In this document: piece after piece, positions 54,581 through 63,307 of the stretch | How the letters are laid out: each line of letters starts with the position of its first letter | Position numbering within the stretch: position 1 is the first letter of the stretch | From: Novipirellula herctigrandis | GTDB taxonomy: Bacteria > Planctomycetota > Planctomycetia > Pirellulales > Pirellulaceae | Length of the DNA: 64,000 bases | Assembly (NCBI GenBank): GCA_007859835.1 | Contig: SJPJ01000002.1 | Coordinates: forward strand, 142,744-206,743 | Reading direction: 5' to 3' | Position numbers and translations under genes: made by a program | Notes under the pieces: generated by a model | Seen by the model: only the letters and a program-made list of their open reading frames with translations | Told to the model about the DNA's origin: nothing | Databases searched by the model: none

Positions 54581-55675
54581 TTTGCGCCAGCGACGAACCA
54601 ATGGCATAAGGTTCTTGTAGCTCGCCAACACCGCGCGGCCGCGCAAATTTTGGTTGGCTACCAGCATCCTTCCGACAGTATAGCTTCCCGGCCGAAAACG
54701 CGACGTCGCCTCGCTTAGTGGTCCAATACAATCGATCGTTTCTGCAAGGTTACGGTCAAGCAGTTTTTCGATGAGCAGATACATTGTAAATTGCCCAGGA
54801 GCGAATTTGGCAAAACGCTCATCAAAACCAACTTTGAACGAATGGTAAACCGACTTGGCCAGCCAGCCAAACTCGTAAGCAATGGCTTGCCCTTCGACTT
54901 CCAACAACGCGATCACCAACTCTCCGTGCTCAGCCAATAGGCGAGATTGGCACCGATAGTATTCGGCTAATCCTTCGGAATCTTCAATCGCAGTTCCTGA
55001 CTGAGCTTTCCAAGTCTTCTGGTCGACTTCGAGTACGCGTTGAAACAACGAGTCGACGTCGGCTTGAGCGATATTAGTGTGCAGATTTAACTCGTATTGC
55101 CCTTGTTCGGACAACCGCCGCGCCGAACGGCGAAGATCTTTACGAAAATTTTTCGACCAACTTTTCTCAAGATCCTGTAGAGTTGTCGTCGTTTCTAATA
55201 GACCGACGTTGAAACGCGGTTCACTGAAAACAGCAAGACCAGCCTCTTGGAAAACTCGCTCAAGCTGACTCCAGCGAGAACTCTCGATTCTCGCACCGTC
55301 AAGCCAAAGCAATGACCACGGCAATTGCTCAAAACCATTGGCAAGCCTACGAAGCACCGCATCCACGTCGGTCGCTTCATCTAGCAACAAATCGCCGCAC
55401 TGCGACCAATCATTCACCGGCAAATCGCCAGCGATCAAGAGCGGACCGAGCCGTTTGGGTACAAGTGGCAATGCAGCAAGAAGACGACCTTGATCTTCGA
55501 CCACCAACGCTCGAAATTCTCCATCCGATGCGAAACGTTCGACCCAACATGCCAACACTTCGGCACGGCAAGTGGGAGAGGAAGCGACACTGCGTGACCA
55601 GAGGTCATCCCAGTCGCCAGCGCAGGACCGCAGTTCGGAAAGACCAGTCAAGCAGCTGACGGTTCCACAAGGCAT
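54566..55675 (-). CDS. GNAT-type acyltransferase (BioF2/FemAB-like, CelD family)
   Basis: 369 aa. The Acetyltransf_6 family transfers acyl or aminoacyl groups and often appears near polysaccharide or cell-envelope genes. Seen: N-terminal domain with EFRALVVEDQGRLLAALPLV, the central helix KSWSKNFRKDLRRSARRL (about 168-185), and a C-terminal GNAT core with ELVIALLEVEGQAIAYEFGWLA and KFAPGQFTMYLLIEKLL. No signal peptide. The 3' end carries short direct repeats. Substrate unknown. The next gene starts 1 kb upstream on the same strand. Confidence 0.78.
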   Translation of the reverse strand: MPCGTVSCLTGLSELRSCAGDWDDLWSRSVASSPTCRAEVLACWVERFASDGEFRALVVEDQGRLLAALPLVPKRLGPLLIAGDLPVNDWSQCGDLLLDEATDVDAVLRRLANGFEQLPWSLLWLDGARIESSRWSQLERVFQEAGLAVFSEPRFNVGLLETTTTLQDLEKSWSKNFRKDLRRSARRLSEQGQYELNLHTNIAQADVDSLFQRVLEVDQKTWKAQSGTAIEDSEGLAEYYRCQSRLLAEHGELVIALLEVEGQAIAYEFGWLAKSVYHSFKVGFDERFAKFAPGQFTMYLLIEKLLDRNLAETIDCIGPLSEATSRFRPGSYTVGRMLVANQNLRGRAVLASYKNLMPLVRRWRKRLAN

Positions 55676-55736
55676 ATTAACTCGTTATCACAAAGACAGA
55701 AAAGGGGCCAGAAACGAATCACGCAATCGTTTGCCC

Positions 55737-56678
55737 TTATGTCTGCTGTCCCGCATAGCGAAGGCCACGGACGATCATTTCCTTTGCCGCTTCGTCATCA
55801 ACATCGATTGCAACTTCCATGTTCAATGGCCATTCGCGGCGCATTCGCTGGTCAAAAACGGTCATCCCGCGAGTCAATTCGCCTTTGGTTTCGACGCGTC
55901 CAGCCATATTTTCCCACTTAAACAGCTCCGGCTCGATCACGGCAAGTAATGTCGTGGCGTCATAGAGCGGAATCATTTCGCAGCCAAGCTGTTGGTGAGC
56001 GGCACGAAATGCATAGGAGAATATACGGTGCATAAAATCACCAGCGCGCGTGTTCTTGTTGGGCAATTTCTCCAACAAGTCCACGCCGAACCGCATTTTG
56101 TCAGTCACATCCAACGGCACCATACTTTTCGTTGTCGCCGATGCCAACACGTCACGGGCTCCTGCAGCGTCAAAAAACATGTTGAACTCAGCCGCCGTCG
56201 TGGCATTGCCAACTTGCGAGACCGATCCACCACTGATGACCACTTTGTCAATCAGCGGCAAAACAGAGGGATCGCGGCGACATAATTTTGCCAAATTCGT
56301 TAGCGGCCCAAAACAGACAACCGTCACTTGGCCTGGGTGCTTTCGCAGTAACTCTGCGATCACTTTCTCGCTCGGCAGCAAATGATGACGCCCGGTTTCT
56401 TCGAAATTGCATCCCCCCAACCCGTCGGGGCCGTTAAGATAGCGTTCGTCTGCCACGGGTGCATCTTCAGGAACCGCAGCTTTGCCAATCCGTGGGTATC
56501 GCGGCGGGTCAAGGTGTTGCAAAATAGCACCCACATTGCATGTCGCTTGGTCGGAGTCGACCGTCCCAGCAGTTGCCGTAATTGCCAATAAGTCCACTCG
56601 CGGATCAAACAGGGCCATGCAAAGCGCAGCCGCATCGTCAATCCCGGGGTCACAATCAATGATGATCTTTCGTGTCAT
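55737..56678 (-). CDS. Inosine-uridine preferring nucleoside hydrolase
   Basis: 313 aa. Splits the N-glycosidic bond of ribonucleosides to base and ribose for purine/pyrimidine salvage or carbon use. Seen: the calcium-binding N-terminus IIIDCDPGIDDAAAL with Asp8/Asp10/Asp14/Asp15, the VVCFGPLTNLAKL segment, GGSVSQVGNATTAAEFNMFFD (Asn and Asp ligands), and DATTLLAVIEPELF near the C-terminus. Length is normal. No signal peptide. Its stop is 61 bases beyond the acyltransferase start, so cotranscription is possible. Confidence 0.92.
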   Translation of the reverse strand: MTRKIIIDCDPGIDDAAALCMALFDPRVDLLAITATAGTVDSDQATCNVGAILQHLDPPRYPRIGKAAVPEDAPVADERYLNGPDGLGGCNFEETGRHHLLPSEKVIAELLRKHPGQVTVVCFGPLTNLAKLCRRDPSVLPLIDKVVISGGSVSQVGNATTAAEFNMFFDAAGARDVLASATTKSMVPLDVTDKMRFGVDLLEKLPNKNTRAGDFMHRIFSYAFRAAHQQLGCEMIPLYDATTLLAVIEPELFKWENMAGRVETKGELTRGMTVFDQRMRREWPLNMEVAIDVDDEAAKEMIVRGLRYAGQQT

Positions 56679-56805
56679 TTGAGTAGTCTAATTCTATTTG
56701 CCTGCAGTGACGAGACCGATCACGATACCCCACCCCATGAATTTAACCGATTTCGCCGCCCGTTTGTCCACCAAAACGGTGGCATTTACACGCTAAGAGC
56801 CAAAC

Positions 56806-57813
56806 ATGACAACATCGTTCGTATCAGCAATTAACCAAGCGACATCGGGAAAGGACCTTTCCGAACAGCAAACGAGTGAATTGATCGACGCGATGCTCGA
56901 TGGTGAAGCAGACCCAGACGAGGTTGCGGGATTGTTGTTGGCACTTCGTCAAAAAGGCGAAGCGGTTAATGAATTAGTCGGTGCTGCCCGAGCGATGCGG
57001 CGTCATATGACGCAAATCCCGCACCATCATGAGGTATTATTGGATACTTGCGGAACCGGGGGCAGCGGCAGTGGCACGTTTAACATCAGCACGGCGGTAG
57101 CAATCGTCGCGGCCGCCTGCGGAGTTGCTGTCGCCAAACATGGCAATCGCAAAGCGACTAGCCACACGGGATCGGCCGATGTACTCGAAGTGCTCGGCGT
57201 GCCGATCGAATCCGATGCCGACGCCGTCGCGCGACGACTTAAGCAAGATGGCATTTGTTTCTGTTTCGCAGCGAAATTGCATCCCGCGATGAAACATGTC
57301 GCCAGCGTCCGCCGGAAACTTGGAGTCAAAACCCTATTTAATTACCTCGGCCCACTCTGCAACCCCGCGGGGGCCACCCATCAATTGCTCGGTACGCCTA
57401 CGCTTGATACCCAGTCGATGGTCGCAATGGCGATTAACCAACTTGGAACAACACGATCATTCGTTGTCCATGCACTCGACGGACAGGACGAAGTTTCTCT
57501 AGAAGGGCCAACGCGAGTGATCGATGTCGATGCGACCGGCATGAAGACGTATCAATGGACGCCATCGGACTTCGGGTTGTCCTCCGCCAGTCGTGAGGCC
57601 CTTGCCGCAGCGGACCCGGCCGAGAGTGCAGCGATCATTCGCCACATTTTCGACGGAAAACCGGGACCGTGCCGCGACACCGTGGTCGCAGGTACCGCAG
57701 CGGCACTGCTGCTTGTCGGCAAAACCAACGACCTGAAGGAGGCCACTTTGTTGGCAGCCAAGACGATTGATTCGGGTTTAGCGAAAGCGAAATTATCCTC
57801 TTTGATGTCTTAA
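56806..57813 (+). CDS. trpD: Anthranilate phosphoribosyltransferase
   Basis: 335 aa. Joins anthranilate to PRPP in tryptophan biosynthesis. Seen: the PRPP loop CGTGGSGSGTFNIST (82-96), the KHGNRKATSHTGSADVLEVLG block, the metal and anthranilate region FCFAAKLHPAMKHVASVRRKLGV, and FNYLGPLCNPAGA. Length and motif order are standard. No other trp gene is nearby; it stands alone between a nucleoside hydrolase and a DUF1080 gene. Confidence 0.95.
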   Translation: MTTSFVSAINQATSGKDLSEQQTSELIDAMLDGEADPDEVAGLLLALRQKGEAVNELVGAARAMRRHMTQIPHHHEVLLDTCGTGGSGSGTFNISTAVAIVAAACGVAVAKHGNRKATSHTGSADVLEVLGVPIESDADAVARRLKQDGICFCFAAKLHPAMKHVASVRRKLGVKTLFNYLGPLCNPAGATHQLLGTPTLDTQSMVAMAINQLGTTRSFVVHALDGQDEVSLEGPTRVIDVDATGMKTYQWTPSDFGLSSASREALAAADPAESAAIIRHIFDGKPGPCRDTVVAGTAAALLLVGKTNDLKEATLLAAKTIDSGLAKAKLSSLMS

Positions 57814-57920
57814 AGTCGCTATACTCATACGAAACGACTCATATGAAACGCTTGTCGTTACTAGCTTGTTGTTACTACACGCCCACCTCACTTCCCCCCC
57901 TTTGGATTGGATACCTTCGC

Positions 57921-59255
57921 ATGAAAATTGCTGTTGCCCTTGTGCCGATGCTATGTGCTGCACTTTTCACTTCACTGACGACACAACTTCGGGCTGAGAG
58001 CCCTGTTGCACAGCCGCCTGAGAATTTCCGAAGCCTTATCGTCGGCGATTCACTTGAAGGTTGGCATGGCCGCCGGACAATCAATCCGATGGAATTGGCC
58101 AACATGTCGGATGAACAACAGGCGGCCCATCGTGAAAAGTTCGTCGAAGAAACCAACGCACATTGGACCGTCGAAAACGGCGAGATCGTGAACGATGGCA
58201 AAGGTCCATTCTTGGTGACCAACGAAGATTTCCGCGACTTCGAATTGTGCATCGAATACAAGACAGTCGCCAAAGCAGACAGCGGAATCTACTTAAAAGG
58301 GACTCCTCAAGTTCAAATTTGGGATCACACCAATGCCGCCGGCTTCGCACTCGGAGCGGATAAGGGGAGTGGTGGTCTTTGGAACAATAGCAAAGGCGCT
58401 ACGGGCAAGGATCCGCTGGTAATGGCGGACCGTCCATTTGGTCAATGGAACGCGTTTCGAATCGTCCAGGTCGGCGCACGGACGAGCGTTTGGCTCAACG
58501 ACCAATTAGTGGTCGATCATGCGATCATGGAAAACTACTGGGACCGTGATTCACCCTTGATCGTGAAGGGACCGATTGAGTTGCAAACACATGGTGGCGA
58601 AATTCGTTGGCGAAATATTTCCATTCGCGAATTCACCGATGAAGAAGCAAGCCAAATTCTACGGTCACACCAATCCGAAGGATTTGAACCAATTTTCAAC
58701 GGCACTGATTTGACCGGATGGATCGGAGCCGTCGATGACTACGAAGTTTCCGACGGTGTTATTAAGTGCAAACCCAATCACGGCGGCTTGCTGTTGTTTG
58801 GTAAAGAGTACGCTAACTTTGTCGCTCGAGTCGATTTTCGATTGCCGCCGGGCGGCAATAACGGATTGGCAATCCGCTCGCCCAGCAAGGGCGATACTGC
58901 ATACGCTGGGATGTGCGAGTTGCAGGTTCTCGATACCGAACATCCGAAATACAAGGGCCTTGATCCGCGTCAAGCTCATGGATCTGCCTACGGAATGGCT
59001 GCTGCTCGCCGCGGTTACCTACGTGATACCGGCAAGTGGAATACTCAAGAAGTCACCGTCAATGGTAGCCGGATCAAAGTAGAATTGAACGGCACCGTCA
59101 CCCTCGACACGGACCTGTCGCAAGTGACCGAATTCCTCGCTGGCCGCAAACACCCGGGCAAAGATCGCACTTCGGGTTACTTTGGCTTTGCCGGCCACAA
59201 CGACCCAGTCGAATACCGAAACGTTGCAGTAAAAGTATTGCCGGACAGTCCGTAG
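57921..59255 (+). CDS. Secreted protein with two DUF1080 (3-keto-disaccharide hydrolase) domains
   Basis: 444 aa from the ATG at 57921 (MKIAVALVPMLCAALFT), a clean signal peptide; the ATG at 57843 adds 26 residues. Two concanavalin-like DUF1080 domains in tandem: first about 40-220 (FRDFELCIEYKTVAKADSGI, QVQIWDHTNAAGF, IELQTHGGEIRWRNISIREF), second about 250-440 (FEPIFNGTDLTGWIGAVDDY, CELQVLDTEHPKYKG, HNDPVEYRNVAV). DUF1080 proteins bind or hydrolyse keto-disaccharides and are numerous in Planctomycetes. The gene ends 8 bases before a convergent gene stop. Confidence 0.88.
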   Translation: MKIAVALVPMLCAALFTSLTTQLRAESPVAQPPENFRSLIVGDSLEGWHGRRTINPMELANMSDEQQAAHREKFVEETNAHWTVENGEIVNDGKGPFLVTNEDFRDFELCIEYKTVAKADSGIYLKGTPQVQIWDHTNAAGFALGADKGSGGLWNNSKGATGKDPLVMADRPFGQWNAFRIVQVGARTSVWLNDQLVVDHAIMENYWDRDSPLIVKGPIELQTHGGEIRWRNISIREFTDEEASQILRSHQSEGFEPIFNGTDLTGWIGAVDDYEVSDGVIKCKPNHGGLLLFGKEYANFVARVDFRLPPGGNNGLAIRSPSKGDTAYAGMCELQVLDTEHPKYKGLDPRQAHGSAYGMAAARRGYLRDTGKWNTQEVTVNGSRIKVELNGTVTLDTDLSQVTEFLAGRKHPGKDRTSGYFGFAGHNDPVEYRNVAVKVLPDSP

Positions 59256-59263
59256 TCGGTTCT

Positions 59264-60283
59264 TTAGCGGCGATTTCGTGTCGTTCGACGAGATGCCATT
59301 TGTTGCTTCGGACGCAATAGGAACACCTTCGGATCATCGACGATGAACGTCGTGCTCCATCGGCGTCCGTCGTCGGCACTACAAACGTTATAGAAGAAAG
59401 TCCGGAAACGCTCGGCACGATAGCTGTATGGGAATTGGCTGGTGATGTAGTCGTCTTCGGTCAAATTATCAACGCCCGGCGATGCATAATAGTGAACCAT
59501 ACCATCGGGGGTCACGCTCATACCGAGTGTCCACCAACCGGTGGTCGTGATTTGTGGTCCACGGAAATCGCCACCTCGCTTGTCACTGCGAACTCGCAGA
59601 TAAGCGTAGTCGTATTCTTTCTTGGTTTCGTTTTTACTTTCGAATTCAACGAACAAACCGGGCCAATAGACTTCGTTGCCCATTTCTTCCTTGGTTCGTT
59701 TAAAAATCCCGATACCGACTTCCTTGTCCACCATCGCGGTCGTTTCCAATGCCAAACGGAATCCGAAGTGAGGTCCGCTGCGGTTTTCCCATTCGGCAAC
59801 CGGTGGCAAGAAGACCCGAGTGGTCACACTGGGGCATTCCGAAATATCGATCCGCCGTTTCAGTCGATATTGGACGTTGCAAATGAAGTCGTCTTGATGC
59901 ATCTTCCGTTCAGGGCGTCCAGGGATGCCGGTGAATTGGGACCGCATTAACAAAGCACCTCGGCTGCCGGGCAATCCGCCCGCAGGTGTCAGAACACGTT
60001 GGACCACATCGGGATGTCCGCGTTTGACTCCTTCGTACCATCGCCCATTGGTACTTCGGCCCATCGGAGCGCGTTGGTTCTCGTCAATGTCTTCGGTACT
60101 TTTGGGGTTATTGAAAACGTAAGACCAATTCGGGTCTTCGAAGTCATCCGCCACACCAACGACTTCCGAACCTGTTCCGGGAACAACAGCCCTCTGTGCC
60201 GAGGCGGTCTGGTGTGCCGACGCGGTTAACACAAGAAACGCCATTGCCGCAGTGGCGCGAAATAACGAGATACGCATTTTCAT
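59264..60283 (-). CDS. Secreted protein of unknown function
   Basis: 339 aa with a signal peptide (about 1-29, MKMRISLFRATAAMAFLVL ... TASAQ). The mature part reads DDFEDPNWSYVFNNPKSTED, QRAPMGRSTNGRWYEGVKRG, GPHFGFRLALETTAM and GWWTLGMSVTPDGMVHYYAS, which suggests a beta-sandwich of laminin-G/concanavalin type. I do not recognise a named family, but the pattern is that of conserved planctomycete secreted proteins. It ends with a basic tail RRTTRNRR. Convergent with the DUF1080 gene (8 bases between stops). Confidence 0.7.
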   Translation of the reverse strand: MKMRISLFRATAAMAFLVLTASAHQTASAQRAVVPGTGSEVVGVADDFEDPNWSYVFNNPKSTEDIDENQRAPMGRSTNGRWYEGVKRGHPDVVQRVLTPAGGLPGSRGALLMRSQFTGIPGRPERKMHQDDFICNVQYRLKRRIDISECPSVTTRVFLPPVAEWENRSGPHFGFRLALETTAMVDKEVGIGIFKRTKEEMGNEVYWPGLFVEFESKNETKKEYDYAYLRVRSDKRGGDFRGPQITTTGWWTLGMSVTPDGMVHYYASPGVDNLTEDDYITSQFPYSYRAERFRTFFYNVCSADDGRRWSTTFIVDDPKVFLLRPKQQMASRRTTRNRR

Positions 60284-60628
60284 TCATCCTTTTAGCTTCG
60301 CATCGTGGCTTGCCGGCTCTTCGTTTGACCGCCGAACAAGCTTCCGCTTGGCTTTCTTTTTTCCTGGAGGTTCTCTCGCACACGTAACTTGCGTGCACGC
60401 CGGTCCTCCTCCCTTTTGTTGCTACAATCGGCATAGTCGGCGCAGCCGCTAAAGAAAAACTGAATCGGATTGGAGGCATTCGCTCTAGACACCCCCCGTT
60501 TTTCTTGGTAATTCCACATTTCCATCTCAAAGATGCGTCACCCGCCTGCTTTGCTATCAACCGGCGTCCGGATTGACCCTACAAAGCAGACTACCATTGC
60601 CCTTCACCGATTTTCAGTACGTTCAGAC
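60284..60628. other. Divergent promoter region
   Basis: 345 bases between a minus-strand secreted protein and a plus-strand glycosyltransferase. It is pyrimidine-rich in parts, with no gene, repeat or hairpin strong enough to name. Confidence 0.35.
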
Positions 60629-62074
60629 ATGGATGCCACTCAACCTCGATTGCTGTTGTTCGATGACAACATTCGTTCGATTGGTGGACATTTTCTAGAA
60701 CTAGCCACCCTGTTGATGCACGGAGCAAAGGAGCTTGGTTACGCGCCAAAATTGGCGATGCATAGGAGCTTTGATGGCCTCAGTGCGATCGATCCGAGTC
60801 TCGATGTCGAACCTCATTTTCGCGCTCGGAGAATGGTTCACATGTCACTCGGTGTTGACGGGCATTCGACCGTTCGCCGTGATTTAGCAGGTCGAAACGT
60901 TGGGGGAAATTGGATTCAAAATCGTGCTCAAACGCTTTCGGATCGTTTGTCACGGCTAGATCGACGGCCGCGTTATCTACTGGATCGATGGGCCGACGAC
61001 TTTGCAGATCTGGTTTTCCGTTGGCACGTCAATGCGCGTGACACGTTGGTGATCAACACCGGGGACGATTTCGTTTTGCTGGCACTTGCCAATGCCTTGT
61101 CGCAATACCCGGGACTTGATCCCTTGACGATCCACGTGATCTTTCATTTTGCGATTTACGATTCAAAAACGAAAAGAGCACGAAAAAGACAATTTGGAGA
61201 ACAAGTCAACCAAGCGATGGCGGAAATTTCTCGACATCGAATTCAATTGCACGCGACCACTCGTTCGCTTGCAAAACAACTCAAACAAGTTGGCATCAGG
61301 GCCAATGCGATCCCCTATCCCACCCGGTGTTGGGACGCTCCGCTCGATCCTGTTTCAAAGAGCACCGTTAATTCACAGAACACCGTTAATTCACAGAACA
61401 CTACGAGACTATTTAACGGATCGAAATCCAAACCTGACGGTGGCTACAAGATCGTTTTGGCTGGAACGCCACGCGCCGAGAAGGGGCGTCGATTGATTCC
61501 GTTGCTTCTTTCTAAGATCTACCCAACATTACTGTCCGATGGCCGCTACCGTTTGTCGATGCAAATGCCTCCAATCCGGTGGAAGAGAATGATCCCAGCC
61601 GACGTGCGACCGGCGTACGAGGAAGCGTTGCAGGCAAACATGTCCGAACCGGAATCGCTTGAACTGGGGCCGTTCGAGATACGTTCGCCCGACATGCCAG
61701 CCCAAGATTACCATGATTGGCTCCACTCGGCCGATGTCGGTTTGTTTTTGTATGAACCCGAACGCTATGTCGCCCGCTGCAGTGGTGTTCTACTGGAAAT
61801 GTTCATTCGTGGCGTTCCCGTGATCGTTCCTGATCAGTGCTGGTTAGCCGACCAAGTTCACCATGCAAGCGAAGATGGCGATGTCGGCTATGTCTACCAA
61901 TCGATCGACGAAATACCCGAAATCCTATCGCAATTGAACACCGACTATGAGTCGATTCGACAGAACGCAATAAGACACGCTACGGTAATCGCAAAGCGGC
62001 ATCACCCGGTGAACACGCTGCGGCGAATGGGCATCGACGAAGTCATTACCACGACGCGGCGGATCGCTTCGTAG
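60629..62074 (+). CDS. Glycosyltransferase-like protein (GT-B, group 1 type C-terminus)
   Basis: 481 aa from the ATG at 60629 (MDATQPRLLLFDDNIRSIGG); an in-frame ATG at 60533 adds 32 residues that do not fit the fold. The GT-B C-terminal domain is visible: KIVLAGTPRAEKGRRLIPLL, DVGLFLYEPERYVARCSG, LLEMFIRGVPVIVPDQCWLA. No signal peptide. A perfect 18-bp duplication in the linker encodes TVNSQNTVNSQNT. A second glycosyltransferase-like gene starts 14 bases downstream, so they act in the same pathway, likely capsule or envelope polysaccharide. Sugar and acceptor unknown. Confidence 0.75.
   Translation: MDATQPRLLLFDDNIRSIGGHFLELATLLMHGAKELGYAPKLAMHRSFDGLSAIDPSLDVEPHFRARRMVHMSLGVDGHSTVRRDLAGRNVGGNWIQNRAQTLSDRLSRLDRRPRYLLDRWADDFADLVFRWHVNARDTLVINTGDDFVLLALANALSQYPGLDPLTIHVIFHFAIYDSKTKRARKRQFGEQVNQAMAEISRHRIQLHATTRSLAKQLKQVGIRANAIPYPTRCWDAPLDPVSKSTVNSQNTVNSQNTTRLFNGSKSKPDGGYKIVLAGTPRAEKGRRLIPLLLSKIYPTLLSDGRYRLSMQMPPIRWKRMIPADVRPAYEEALQANMSEPESLELGPFEIRSPDMPAQDYHDWLHSADVGLFLYEPERYVARCSGVLLEMFIRGVPVIVPDQCWLADQVHHASEDGDVGYVYQSIDEIPEILSQLNTDYESIRQNAIRHATVIAKRHHPVNTLRRMGIDEVITTTRRIAS
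61363..61398. repeat. 18-bp tandem duplication in the glycosyltransferase gene
   Basis: CACCGTTAATTCACAGAA twice in succession (61363-61380, 61381-61398); in frame, adds six residues to a linker. Confidence 0.9.
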
Positions 62075-62087
62075 ACGAGAGCATTTT

Positions 62088-63215
62088 ATGGAACTAAAGA
62101 ACATCGTCCGCTTTCCGATTGACATTCAGCGTGCGAATCGTCTTTTGGGTACCCGGAATCTAGCGATCCATTGTCAGGAAAACCAATCCAACCCGCTGCT
62201 TGTTTCCGATCCCAACCCTTCCCAGCGTCCGATCGTGTTGGACCTCTATACACCACAAATGCTGTTTGATTGTGGGCGTCATTTCGCATCATTGGCCCAT
62301 TTTTGCAATCAGATTGGATCGCGTTTTTTTGTGCGATCAAGCCGCATGGTTTTGGCGGGAATCGCCCGCAAAGTCCACGGTGCCGAAATGCTGGCCGATC
62401 CCAATGCCTATTGGATAGGCCCCGATAGCGATCTTCCCCACGACGCCTTCGTTTTATCGGATGCAGCGTACGAGAAACAAACACGCCCTGGCACACCACA
62501 CCACAGTCTAGAGATGTTAATCGGCCGCGATATTCCGCGAGATTTGCCGGTGATGCCCTACCCGATGCATCCAGCAACGCTACGGTGCTCCGACGATCTA
62601 TCGTCATTCAAACTCCGAGAACATCGTTCGCGCAGTGGAGTTCTTTTTGCTGGCAGCCAAAAGTCGAAATACGGCCACGACAAAATGCAACAACAATTTG
62701 GAGTCCTGAGCCGATTGGATCTCCTGAAAGTCATCCAGCAGTGGGCCGGGGACCGCGCGGACGGTTCGGTCCCGATTGTTTTACGCGATAGTGGTAAAGC
62801 CCCTATCGAGTCAAAAGATTGGTTACCGTTCTTGGCCAAACACTCCTTTTTTGTTTGTTGCCCCGGCGCCGCTCAACCGATGTGCCACAACCTGATCGAA
62901 GCGATGAGCGTCGGAACCATTCCACTCATTGAATATGGTGACCGGATGCGTCCCGAACTTGAAGACGGCGTGACAGCGGTTTGTTTTCGAGGTGCGGACG
63001 GATTACATGACGCGCTCGATCGGATCGATCAAATGCCCCCCAAACAAGTTGAAACGCTATCACGGTCGGTCGCCCAGTACTACGACCAACATCTTTGTGG
63101 CAAACGATTCCTGAAGTCGCTTCGAGACGAAACCATCGACGTCTCGCTAGGACAAGTGGTCATGCCGTTTCATAGCGAAAATTTCTATGGTCCGCTGCGA
63201 GCGTGGGCTGCCTAG
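62088..63215 (+). CDS. Exostosin/GT47-like glycosyltransferase domain protein
   Basis: 375 aa, ATG at 62088. The C-terminal half has the SGVLFAGSQKSKYGH opening of a GT-B second domain, then HSFFVCCPGAAQPMCHNLIE and EAMSVGTIPLIEYGDRMRPE, the nucleotide-sugar region of exostosin-like enzymes. The N-terminal half is less clear. No signal peptide, so it acts at the cytoplasmic side. It follows the first glycosyltransferase by 14 bases. Assignment to GT47 is inference from the C-terminal pattern. Confidence 0.62.
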   Translation: MELKNIVRFPIDIQRANRLLGTRNLAIHCQENQSNPLLVSDPNPSQRPIVLDLYTPQMLFDCGRHFASLAHFCNQIGSRFFVRSSRMVLAGIARKVHGAEMLADPNAYWIGPDSDLPHDAFVLSDAAYEKQTRPGTPHHSLEMLIGRDIPRDLPVMPYPMHPATLRCSDDLSSFKLREHRSRSGVLFAGSQKSKYGHDKMQQQFGVLSRLDLLKVIQQWAGDRADGSVPIVLRDSGKAPIESKDWLPFLAKHSFFVCCPGAAQPMCHNLIEAMSVGTIPLIEYGDRMRPELEDGVTAVCFRGADGLHDALDRIDQMPPKQVETLSRSVAQYYDQHLCGKRFLKSLRDETIDVSLGQVVMPFHSENFYGPLRAWAA

Positions 63216-63307
63216 CCGAAATTTCCAGCCTACCCATGAACGCCTGCAATATGGTATTCACACGCATCGACCATCCACTCCTACTATACTTCCTCCCCCA
63301 CTAATTG

